13,780 nucleotides of DNA from an uncultured Parasphingopyxis sp. (GTDB lineage: Bacteria; Pseudomonadota; Alphaproteobacteria; Sphingomonadales; Sphingomonadaceae), in assembly GCA_905479515.1 (NCBI GenBank), contig CAJQMX010000063.1:1-13780 (forward strand). Reading direction: 5' to 3'. Position numbers and translations under genes: made by a program. Below are positions 1-6,505 of the stretch, piece after piece. Below the pieces are notes generated by a model. The model searched no databases, was not told the origin of the DNA, and worked only from the letters and a program-made list of their open reading frames with translations. Each line of letters starts with the position of its first letter. Position 1 is the stretch's first letter.

Positions 1-90
1 ATGCGCGGCAGCGCTGAGCGCGAATAAGACAATGAGAAAAATGGAAATGGTTTTCCATGCCTCTCGCCTGTTTGATTGATCTTGTTCCAT
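1..90 (-). CDS. N-terminal fragment of a membrane protein (possibly CPBP-type)
   Basis: The frame opens with ATG at 90 and stays open for 30 codons to the window edge, so only the N-terminus is present. The start has a good Shine-Dalgarno match, AGGGGA at 102-97, with a 6-nt spacer. The peptide begins with a short polar stretch containing RREAWK, followed by a strongly hydrophobic run (ISIFLIVLFALSAAA), typical of a first membrane helix with a positively charged cytoplasmic end. CPBP/CAAX-type intramembrane proteases often begin with a similar helix, but 30 residues cannot identify the family and that name is a guess. The gene is divergent from nadA and shares its 378-nt upstream region. Confidence 0.55.
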   Translation of the reverse strand, partial: MEQDQSNRREAWKTISIFLIVLFALSAAAH

Positions 91-116
91 CGGGAGTCCC
101 CTAATGGCGATTTCCG

Positions 117-162
117 CGCATGTCCATAGTGTACTATATTACCAATACACCATGGGCATGCG
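117..162. repeat. Imperfect 17-bp inverted repeat
   Basis: Positions 117-133 and 146-162 are inverted copies matching at 15 of 17 positions, around a 12-bp AT-rich centre. The outer arms are CGCATG and CATGCG. One mismatch would be a G-U pair in RNA. No T-run follows on either strand, so a terminator is unlikely. It lies 27 nt upstream of the minus-strand start at 90 and could be an operator or a leader hairpin of that gene. Confidence 0.5.
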
Positions 163-251
163 TATATCCCTTCCAAAGTAGGAAAATCTTTGAAAGACTG
201 GAGATATGACAGGAATCGCTGACCCTATGGACCGCCGGAAAGCCTGCGCTT

Positions 252-302
252 ATGCGTCCTATTGGACACAGATTTTGCCTTTGGGTGAGGGGTAGGACGC
301 AT
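252..302. repeat. Perfect 10-bp inverted repeat with long spacer
   Basis: ATGCGTCCTA (252-261) and TAGGACGCAT (293-302) are perfect inverted copies, with centres 41 bp apart (about four helical turns). A second arm pair interleaves with them: GACACAG (265-271) and CTGTGTC (316-322). A third dyad, GGGGTA-N10-TACCCC, covers 289-310. The interleaving (A-B-A'-B') would be a pseudoknot in RNA, but the block lies upstream of the likely nadA promoter. Paired regulator sites in DNA are therefore equally possible. Confidence 0.5.
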
Positions 303-317
303 TTTACCCCCGGGCCT

Positions 318-360
318 GTGTCAACCAGTGTCAACTTGCCTGAAATTTCATTCATATAAT
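318..360 (+). promoter_or_regulatory. Candidate nadA promoter with tandem GTGTCAAC sites
   Basis: A perfect TATAAT lies at 355-360. The hexamer 17 bp upstream (CAACTT, 332-337) is a poor -35 box. GTGTCAAC occurs twice as a direct repeat at 318-325 and 328-335, with a 10-bp period that puts both copies on the same helix face, and the second overlaps the weak -35. This arrangement suits a regulator bound next to RNA polymerase, as activator or repressor. A second possible -10, TATACT, lies at 368-373. I do not recognise the repeat as a known NAD-regulator box. Confidence 0.45.
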
Positions 361-378
361 TGCCGGTTATACTGAACA

Positions 379-467
379 AATCTCCTCCCACATCATGGCA
401 GATAAGGCAGGACTCTCCCCAAGACATTCGCCGTTCGAATACCTATATGATCCCAAAGGAGCAGATT
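379..467 (+). promoter_or_regulatory. Structured nadA leader; predicted SD-masking helix
   Basis: The nadA Shine-Dalgarno sequence AAAGGAG (455-461) has a 7-nt spacer to the ATG at 469. GGAG and the bases after it (458-467) can pair with 379-388: AATCT with AGATT, a C-C mismatch, then CTCC with GGAG (9 pairs). Inside it, 392-397 can pair with 446-451 (ATCATG with TATGAT, one G-U), and ATTCG/CGAAT (426-430/436-440) forms a small hairpin. Together they make one long irregular stem that hides the ribosome site. This was folded by eye, without energy calculation or conservation data. I do not recognise it as the known NAD+-I (nadA) riboswitch, which is described from Acidobacteria. Confidence 0.35.
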
Positions 468-468
468 C

Positions 469-1476
469 ATGGACGCACGTAAGGGAATCGGCGGCAGCTT
501 GGCTGGGGTCGACATCAAGGAAGAGATCAACCGGCTGCGCAAGGAGCGGAATGCCGTCATCCTTGCCCATTACTACCAAAGCCCGGAGATTCAGGACATC
601 GCCGATTTTGTCGGTGACAGCCTCGACCTGTCGCGCAAGGCGGCGGATACCGATGCGGATGTCATCGCTTTTTGCGGCGTGCGTTTCATGGCCGAAACCG
701 CGAAGATCCTGTCGCCAGAAAAGACCGTCATTCTCCCCGATATGAATGCCGGATGCAGCCTTGAAGACAGTTGCCCGCCAGACCAGTTCAAAGCGTTCCG
801 CGAAGCCAATCCCGATCATATCGCGCTGACCTACATCAACTGTTCGGCAGCTGTGAAAGCACTTTCAGATATCATCGTAACCTCTTCATCTGCGGAGATA
901 ATCCTCAACCAGATTCCGCTGGACCAGAAGATCATTTTTGCGCCCGACAAGCATCTTGGCGGCTATCTTGCCAAGAAAACCGGTCGCGACATGCTGCTTT
1001 GGCCGGGCGTCTGCATCGTCCATGAAGCCTTTTCGGAAACGGAGCTTCTGAAGCTCAAGGCAAAGCATCCTGGCGCGCCCGTGCTCGCCCATCCCGAATG
1101 CCCGGCGGCGATCCTCGACCATGCCGACCATATCGGCTCGACCAGTTCGATCCTCGCCGAAGCCAAGGCGACCGAGAGCGATACCGTGATCGTCGCGACC
1201 GAGCCGCACATCATGCACCAGATGGAAAAAGCGCTGCCCGAAGTCACCTTCATCGGCGCGCCGGGTGCGGACGGCAACTGCAGCTGCAATATCTGCCCCT
1301 ATATGGCGCTCAACACGATGGAGAAGCTGTACGTGGCGCTCCGCGATCTCGAACCGCAGATCGAACTGGATGAAGAGATGAGGGTGCAGGCCAAGAAGAG
1401 CCTCGACCGGATGCTCGAAATGGCCAGCGCGACTGTGGGGCAGGGCGATCTGGGAGCGCCGGTCAGCGGTGATTAG
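469..1476 (+). CDS. nadA: Quinolinate synthase NadA
   Basis: NadA condenses iminoaspartate with dihydroxyacetone phosphate to give quinolinate, the pyridine precursor of NAD, in the cytoplasm with an oxygen-sensitive [4Fe-4S] cluster. The 335-residue length is normal for the family. Expected cluster cysteines are visible: C96 in MNAGCSLEDSC, C182 in WPGVCIVHE and C276 at the end of CSCNIC before PYMALN. Other family features are ILAHYYQ near residue 31, VGDSLDLS near 48 and HPEC at 208-211. The start is set by AAAGGAG at 455-461. It is the first gene of a unit with DUF2254 and nadC. No nadB is nearby, so iminoaspartate must come from L-aspartate oxidase or aspartate dehydrogenase encoded elsewhere. 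Leader and upstream DNA look regulatory (see 318-360 and 379-467). Confidence 0.96.
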   Translation: MDARKGIGGSLAGVDIKEEINRLRKERNAVILAHYYQSPEIQDIADFVGDSLDLSRKAADTDADVIAFCGVRFMAETAKILSPEKTVILPDMNAGCSLEDSCPPDQFKAFREANPDHIALTYINCSAAVKALSDIIVTSSSAEIILNQIPLDQKIIFAPDKHLGGYLAKKTGRDMLLWPGVCIVHEAFSETELLKLKAKHPGAPVLAHPECPAAILDHADHIGSTSSILAEAKATESDTVIVATEPHIMHQMEKALPEVTFIGAPGADGNCSCNICPYMALNTMEKLYVALRDLEPQIELDEEMRVQAKKSLDRMLEMASATVGQGDLGAPVSGD

Positions 1477-1511
1477 GTCGGAGTGACCTGCAACCCCAGC
1501 ATGATACAGCA

Positions 1512-2843
1512 ATGATCGCCCGGCTCCGCTCCTTCTGGCTTAACGTCAATGCCAGCTACTGGTTCTATCCGGCGCTATTCTCGATCATTGCGGGGATCGC
1601 GGCATTCATCACCGTCTATCTTGATCGCAACGGCTTTGCTGACTGGCTCAACGAAATAAGCTGGATCCATTCGAGCCGTCCGGAGGGCGCACGTACGGTG
1701 CTCACGGTGATCGCCGGCTCGATGATTGGCGTCGCCTCGACAGTCTTTTCGATCACCATTGCCGCTGTGGCCTATGCCTCGGGCAATTATGGCCCGCGCC
1801 TGCTCACCAATTTCATGCAGGACAAGGGCAACCAGCTCTCGCTCGGCGTGTTTATCGCGACCTTTGTCTATGCGGTGCTGGTGTTGCGCGTGGTGCGCGG
1901 CGCGGACGAACAGGCGAGCGATTCGGTTGACGCGGCGGCGACCGCTCTGCCGGGCTTTACGCCGCAACTGTCACTGCTGATTGCCACCGCATTGGCGTTG
2001 TTCGCGGTCGCCGTGCTCGTCTATTTTCTCCACCATATTCCCGACAGCATCCGCATCAATACAGTGCTCAAGGGCATCGGAGCGCGGCTGATCGACGATA
2101 TCGGTGAACGCTTTCCCGAAGACGGTAACGGCGAGGAGCCAGGCAAGCCGTTCACCGGCGAACCCGTGACGGCGACGACCACCGGCTATGTCAAAATCAT
2201 CGATTTTGAAACGCTCGATTCCATCGCAGAGCGCACGGGCGGGGGTATCGCCCTAAAAGTGCGGACCGGCGATTTCGTCCATCCGCTGATGCCGATTGCC
2301 GAATTCGCAAAGGCCGATCTCAGCGATGCCATTGGCGATGAAATTCGCGCCTGTTTCAGCGCCGGGGGGATGCGCACGCCGACCCAGGATCTTGAATTCC
2401 TGTTCGATGAGCTGGTCGAGATTGCATTGAGGGCGCTGTCCCCGGGGATCAACGATCCGTTCACGGCGATTACCGCGCTGCACTGGCTTGGCGCGGCAAC
2501 GGCCGAGCTTGGCCACCGCAATCTTGGCCGGGGGCCGGAACAGGACAATTATGACCGCAGCCGTGTCCAGCCGCTCGACGATGATTTTGAGCATTTTCTG
2601 AATCGGGGCTTTGGCGGGATCAGGGCCTCTGCAGCGGGCAGCCCATTGGCCTCCAAAAAGTTCATCGATGCGTTGCAGACGGCCTCGCTTGCTTGCAACT
2701 CCGATTCGCGCCGCCGGTTGCTGCTTGAAGAGGGAACCAAGCTTGCGATCCAGGCGCGCACGAATATGCAGGGGCCGTCGCTCGAAGAGCTAGAAGAGCG
2801 ATTCGACAATTTTGCCGAAGCCATCCAGAAACTGGGAATATAA
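1512..2843 (+). CDS. DUF2254 family membrane protein
   Basis: A 443-residue protein recognised as DUF2254, an uncharacterised membrane family. Four hydrophobic helices are visible in the N-terminal part, roughly 17-38, 64-90, 108-128 and 150-173. They are followed by a soluble, probably cytoplasmic region of about 270 residues. This contains SPGINDPFTA near 313-322, a conserved-looking stretch that may be functionally important. No enzymatic motif is recognised. The gene starts 35 nt after nadA with only a weak ribosome site, and its TAA overlaps the nadC start (TAATG, 1 nt shared), so nadC translation is probably coupled to it. Its position between two NAD biosynthesis genes hints at a link to NAD or its precursors, but that is only context. 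The function is unknown. Confidence 0.85.
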   Translation: MIARLRSFWLNVNASYWFYPALFSIIAGIAAFITVYLDRNGFADWLNEISWIHSSRPEGARTVLTVIAGSMIGVASTVFSITIAAVAYASGNYGPRLLTNFMQDKGNQLSLGVFIATFVYAVLVLRVVRGADEQASDSVDAAATALPGFTPQLSLLIATALALFAVAVLVYFLHHIPDSIRINTVLKGIGARLIDDIGERFPEDGNGEEPGKPFTGEPVTATTTGYVKIIDFETLDSIAERTGGGIALKVRTGDFVHPLMPIAEFAKADLSDAIGDEIRACFSAGGMRTPTQDLEFLFDELVEIALRALSPGINDPFTAITALHWLGAATAELGHRNLGRGPEQDNYDRSRVQPLDDDFEHFLNRGFGGIRASAAGSPLASKKFIDALQTASLACNSDSRRRLLLEEGTKLAIQARTNMQGPSLEELEERFDNFAEAIQKLGI

Positions 2844-3691
2844 TGACATTCACACTCGACCGTTTTGATCTCGACGCTTTCATAGCATCCACCTTTGCCG
2901 AGGATCTGGGAGAGGGCGGGGACGTGACATCCGCTGCCGTTATCCCAGAAAATGCGCGCTTTCGCGGTGTGATGGACAGCCGGGACGCGATCACGGTCGC
3001 CGGGCTGCCGATTGCCGAAGCCTTTTTCCGGGCGCTGGATCCTGATGCCGAGATAGAGATGATGGTTCGGGACGGAGACAGCGTGCCCGGCGGAACGGAT
3101 CTGATGCGGATAACCGGCCGCGCGCGCGCGATGCTCACCGCCGAGCGATCAGCGCTCAATACGATCCAGCATCTGTCCGGCATCGCGACCATGACGCGCA
3201 GCTATGTGAACGAAATTGCCGGGACGGGCGCGATATTGCTGGATACGCGCAAGACGATCCCGGGACTGCGGGCAATCGAGAAATATGCGACCCGGATGGG
3301 CGGTGCGCAGAACCACCGTATGGGCCTGTGGGATGCGGCGATGATCAAGGACAATCATGTCGCGGTTGCCGGGAATATCGGAGAGGCAGTGCGCCGGGCG
3401 GTTGATGCGGGAATCGAAAATATCATTGTCGAGGTCGACAGGCTTGATCAGATCGAGCCTGCGCTGGATGGCGGCGCGACCCATTTGCTGCTCGACAATA
3501 TGCCGCCTGAAATACTGCGCAGTGCTGTCGAACAGATTGCCGGCCGCGTACCGGTCGAGGCGTCTGGCGGGGTTACGCTCGAATCGATCAACGAGATTGC
3601 GAAGACGGGCGTTGATTTCATTTCGGTGGGCCGTCTGACCCAGTCTGCGCCTGCCGCTGATATCGGGCTTGATTTCGCCGAGATCGAGTGA
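2843..3691 (+). CDS. nadC: Nicotinate-nucleotide pyrophosphorylase (carboxylating) NadC
   Basis: NadC converts quinolinate and PRPP to nicotinate mononucleotide, CO2 and pyrophosphate, following NadA in de novo NAD synthesis. The 282-residue length is typical. Substrate-binding motifs are intact: ERSALNTIQHLSGIAT (101-116), DTRKTIPGLR (134-143), GGAQNHR (153-159), IKDNH (168-172), EVD (197-199), EASGGV (239-244) and SVGRLT (261-266). These carry the usual basic residues for quinolinate and the acidic residues for Mg-PRPP. The N-terminal half forms the mixed alpha/beta domain and the rest the open barrel. The start overlaps the DUF2254 stop, and the TGA stop overlaps the next start by one base. 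Both overlaps suggest translation from one polycistronic message. Confidence 0.97.
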   Translation: MTFTLDRFDLDAFIASTFAEDLGEGGDVTSAAVIPENARFRGVMDSRDAITVAGLPIAEAFFRALDPDAEIEMMVRDGDSVPGGTDLMRITGRARAMLTAERSALNTIQHLSGIATMTRSYVNEIAGTGAILLDTRKTIPGLRAIEKYATRMGGAQNHRMGLWDAAMIKDNHVAVAGNIGEAVRRAVDAGIENIIVEVDRLDQIEPALDGGATHLLLDNMPPEILRSAVEQIAGRVPVEASGGVTLESINEIAKTGVDFISVGRLTQSAPAADIGLDFAEIE

Positions 3692-4407
3692 TGCGGAAAT
3701 TTGTGGCTGCGCTGGTATTGCTGGCCATGCCGGCCATGCTCCATGCGCAGGCACGCGAATGCCGGATCCCGGATCGGGTTTCCACGCCGCGCGCGGTATC
3801 CGCGCCAGCTGGCGAGCGGCGGATTGCACCGGTCACCGATTATCTTCTCGCGCTGAGCTGGTCGCCGGAATTTTGCCGGACGCGGGGCCGTGATCCTGCC
3901 CACCGGATGCAGTGCGGCGGGATTGCCAATGGCGGGGCAGGGCGGTTCGGCTTCATACTGCACGGGTTATGGCCGGAAACGAGCGGCCCGCGCTGGCCGC
4001 AATGGTGCAGGCCGGTGCCCGCGCTTTCACCGCGCCTTGTTCGTGAGCATCTGTGCACCACGCCATCCGTGCGGCTGATCCAGCATGAATGGGCGAAGCA
4101 TGGCAGCTGCATGACGCGTGATCCCGGGCGCTATTTGCGGGCCGGATCAATCCTGTACCGCGCCGTGCGCTATCCGGATATGGATGCACTGTCGCGCGAC
4201 AATCTTACCGTGGGCCAGTTCACCCGCGCCTTCGCCGCCGCCAATCGCGGTGTCTCGGCGGACATGGTGCGGGTGGGGATCAATGATCGCGGCTGGCTGA
4301 CCGAAGTGCGGATATGCCTGGGCGATGATTTCAGACCTAGCCGGTGCAGCGCATCGCGGCAGGGCGCGCGGACGAATGCACGGCTCCGGATTTGGCGAGG
4401 GCGCTAA
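3691..4407 (+). CDS. Secreted RNase T2 family ribonuclease
   Basis: RNase T2 enzymes are secreted or periplasmic endonucleases that cleave single-stranded RNA through 2',3'-cyclic phosphates. Both catalytic segments are present: CAS I as FILHGLWPE (88-96, catalytic H91) and CAS II as HEWAKHGSC (132-140, with H132, E133 and H137). Residues 1-21 form a signal peptide (MRKF, a hydrophobic core, then AQA), consistent with export. Several cysteines (C24, C62, C75, C106, C122, C140, C209, C219) could form disulfides. I chose the ATG at 3691, which overlaps the nadC TGA by one base; a GTG three bases upstream (3688) would add one residue. At 238 residues it is similar to other bacterial members. The overlap places it in the NAD operon, an unexplained pairing. 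It converges on DUF4112 with 11 nt between the stops. Confidence 0.92.
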   Translation: MRKFVAALVLLAMPAMLHAQARECRIPDRVSTPRAVSAPAGERRIAPVTDYLLALSWSPEFCRTRGRDPAHRMQCGGIANGGAGRFGFILHGLWPETSGPRWPQWCRPVPALSPRLVREHLCTTPSVRLIQHEWAKHGSCMTRDPGRYLRAGSILYRAVRYPDMDALSRDNLTVGQFTRAFAAANRGVSADMVRVGINDRGWLTEVRICLGDDFRPSRCSASRQGARTNARLRIWRGR

Positions 4408-4418
4408 TGTGCCAGACT

Positions 4419-4853
4419 CTACCGCTTGACCTGACCCTCGATCACCATCGTTTCGGGGTGATGCTTGTCGAGATGCTTTCTGATGATCCGCAGGTTGCGG
4501 GTGTTGGAGCGGAAAACAAAGTCGACCGCATCGCCGACAAAGGGGATGGCACCGACAACAAGATCGACACCAATATTCCCAAACATCCGGGCCATTTTCC
4601 AGCGCGACATGCCCAGATTACGGGCTTCCCAGACCAGCCATGTTCCCATTGCGGCGGCGATGATGTCTCCGATCACCGGGATCAGACCCAGAATGAAGTC
4701 GAGGCCGAACTGGCGATTGATGACGGGCATTGTGAAACCGCGTTCAAGCAGGGCTTCCATAGCTTCCACGCGTTGCCGGACAGAGGCAGGATCGCGCCCG
4801 ATTTCGGGGATGCTATTCGCAATCCGGTCCAGATGTTCCTGTGTAAGAGCCAT
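4419..4853 (-). CDS. DUF4112 family membrane protein
   Basis: A 144-residue protein recognised as DUF4112, of unknown function. The start is taken as ATG at 4853, preceded by AAAAGG. A TTG two codons upstream would extend the frame but has no better support. The protein contains an internal near-duplicate: GLDFILGLIPVIGDII (50-65) and GVDLVVGAIPFVGDAV (95-110). Both look like re-entrant or membrane-embedded helices carrying a conserved I-P-x-[IV]-G-D core. A charged N-terminal helix precedes them, and a basic C-terminal segment (RNLRIIRKHLDKHH) follows. It is on the same strand as the solute-binding protein gene, 77 nt downstream of it, with no obvious terminator between. They may be co-transcribed, but no functional link can be read. 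Confidence 0.82.
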   Translation of the reverse strand: MALTQEHLDRIANSIPEIGRDPASVRQRVEAMEALLERGFTMPVINRQFGLDFILGLIPVIGDIIAAAMGTWLVWEARNLGMSRWKMARMFGNIGVDLVVGAIPFVGDAVDFVFRSNTRNLRIIRKHLDKHHPETMVIEGQVKR

Positions 4854-4930
4854 GAGCAACCTTTTCTACTTAAACGCTTTTTCCCGAAAACGTTTGACGC
4901 CCTAGTCTGATATAGGAAGCGAAAGGGCGG

Positions 4931-6421
4931 TTAGCTAGGCGGCGCCAGCGTATCAAGCGGATGTCTGGCAAAGCGATTGATCGAAAAACCTGTGATCCGT
5001 TGAGACACGAGAGACCAGCGGACAGGCCGGAGCAGCGGAATGAACGGGGTAATTCGCTGTAGTTCGGTGGTGGCCTCGACAATTCTGATCGCGCGAACCC
5101 GTTCGGAAGGAGCCTCCTGTATCTCGGTCAATTTCTGGGCATAGGCATCGCTGCAGGGCAGGCCGCGAGAGCAGCGAAACTGATCAAGATACCAGGTCGC
5201 GCTTTCGGTGGCTGCGACCCGATCGATGAGTCGCAGATCCGCATCCGCATCCCAGGCGACCCGCACGGCAGGAATGCCGACCGCCGCCCAATTGGTGCGC
5301 AACACGGCAAAGATGACCCGGCTGCCCGCGCCGTCGGGCAGGGCAACCCTCAGCGGTTCAATCGCGCCATTGTTCGCGCGCCAGTTGGCAACCGATTCCC
5401 GGGCAAAGCTGCGGCGCAGGGCCATTGTGCTGTTTGCCCAAGGCGGCCCGACCGGATCGTTCAACCCTTCGCTGTCCGGCGATACGATTTCCAGCCGCGC
5501 TTCGGCACGATCGCCCCCGAAATAACCAGCGAGCTGCCCGCGATCTATTGCGAGAGACAGGATTTCCCGGTTTTGCGGTACCGCCAGAAATCCTGCCTCT
5601 TCGACAATCGCGAGACCGAACAAGCCATCCACCGGGTCGATCTGCAGTTGGTTGGAATTGGGATTGATTGCATCGGCATAGAATAGAGTGGTCCAGTCAC
5701 CTCCGAGCACGATATCGGTAAGGCCCAAATCGAAACGCGCTACGGCTGCGGCTGCGCTGCGGAATTGCAGTTGAATCGTTTCCTCGGGCGGGACCGGCAA
5801 TGCTTCGACGGTTTCCCCGTCAATGGCTTCCGGTGGTTCGCGCCGGGGTGCGAGCAAAACCGTTTGGTCCTCGGCAGTGATCTCACCGGTGATGGTGTAA
5901 GGGCCAAGCCCTGTTCCTTCGACGAAGATGGCAAGATCGGGCGCTGCGAGCAGTTGGAGAAAATCCAGCCGCGGCCGGGAGAGATTGATCTCCAGAATTT
6001 GCGGTGTGACGGCTTGGACGGCTTCAATATCGGCGAGCAAGCGGGCAAGGCGATTGCGGCTGCCAGACCGGCTGGCATTGCGCAATTGCTGTGCGATTTG
6101 GCCAGCGGTGACCGCGGTTCCGTCATTCCAGGTGATCTCGTTCAGGCGGAAAACATAGGTTTGCCCTTCATCGAGGACGATCCAGCGCTGGGCGAGTGCC
6201 GGTTCGATCTGGCCCTCTCCATCAAGCCGCACCAGCCCCTGTGCCGTCGCTTCCAGCAAGAGCGCGTCCGAGGGAGATGGCAGGGCAGCCATTGGCTGGG
6301 TGAAGGCCGTTGCCTCTCCGATCATGTCCACACGCATGGGCCCCCGATCTTCGCCATCCGAGCAGGAGGCGAGAAGCAGGGCCAGTATCGGAGCCAGAAT
6401 CGAGGGAGCGTAACGGTTCAT
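4931..6421 (-). CDS. Family 5 extracellular solute-binding lipoprotein
   Basis: Proteins of the SBP_bac_5 family bind peptides, nickel or other small solutes and deliver them to ABC importers. This one has 496 residues and a lipoprotein signal: hydrophobic core, then LLASC with lipidated C20. The N-terminal domain shows the usual family pattern, AQGLVRLDGEGQIEPALAQ followed by an FRL...WNDGTAVTA stretch (about residues 58-107). GLGPYT lies in the middle. The C-terminal part is less conserved, and CSRGLPCSD suggests a disulfide. No permease or ATPase genes lie in the window, so it is an orphan whose partner must be elsewhere; the ligand cannot be predicted. It follows the DUF839 gene on the same strand by 84 nt and has a weak ribosome site, so co-transcription is likely. 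Confidence 0.85.
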   Translation of the reverse strand: MNRYAPSILAPILALLLASCSDGEDRGPMRVDMIGEATAFTQPMAALPSPSDALLLEATAQGLVRLDGEGQIEPALAQRWIVLDEGQTYVFRLNEITWNDGTAVTAGQIAQQLRNASRSGSRNRLARLLADIEAVQAVTPQILEINLSRPRLDFLQLLAAPDLAIFVEGTGLGPYTITGEITAEDQTVLLAPRREPPEAIDGETVEALPVPPEETIQLQFRSAAAAVARFDLGLTDIVLGGDWTTLFYADAINPNSNQLQIDPVDGLFGLAIVEEAGFLAVPQNREILSLAIDRGQLAGYFGGDRAEARLEIVSPDSEGLNDPVGPPWANSTMALRRSFARESVANWRANNGAIEPLRVALPDGAGSRVIFAVLRTNWAAVGIPAVRVAWDADADLRLIDRVAATESATWYLDQFRCSRGLPCSDAYAQKLTEIQEAPSERVRAIRIVEATTELQRITPFIPLLRPVRWSLVSQRITGFSINRFARHPLDTLAPPS

Positions 6422-6460
6422 TCTGCGTCGATCAGTAGCAGCGTGCGGCGTGGATGCACA

Positions 6461-6483
6461 TTGGCTGTTGTAGATCCAGCCAA
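6461..6483 (-). other. Small hairpin between DUF839 and solute-binding genes
   Basis: TTGGCTG (6461-6467) and CAGCCAA (6477-6483) form a perfect 7-bp stem around a 9-nt loop. No U-tract follows in the direction of transcription, so it is unlikely to terminate. It may be an mRNA-stabilising or processing structure between the two genes. Confidence 0.35.
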
Positions 6484-6505
6484 ACCCGTTCGGATCAAGA
6501 ATATT

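Noticed and set aside
252..306. The 10-bp inverted repeat followed by TTTT as an intrinsic terminator
   Set aside because: The loop of 31 nt is too long and the T-run too short, and no upstream plus-strand gene needs termination here.
134..427. A 97-codon minus-strand frame in the nadA upstream region
   Set aside because: No recognisable domain, no ribosome site found, and it runs through the likely nadA promoter, leader and dyads.
395..745. A 116-codon plus-strand frame starting in the nadA leader and overlapping nadA out of frame
   Set aside because: The start is preceded by pyrimidines (CTCCTCCC) rather than a ribosome site, and the rest is a shadow of nadA.
4344..4910. A 188-codon plus-strand frame over the DUF4112 gene
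   Set aside because: It is antisense to a recognisable family protein and overlaps the RNase T2 3' end; no family features of its own.
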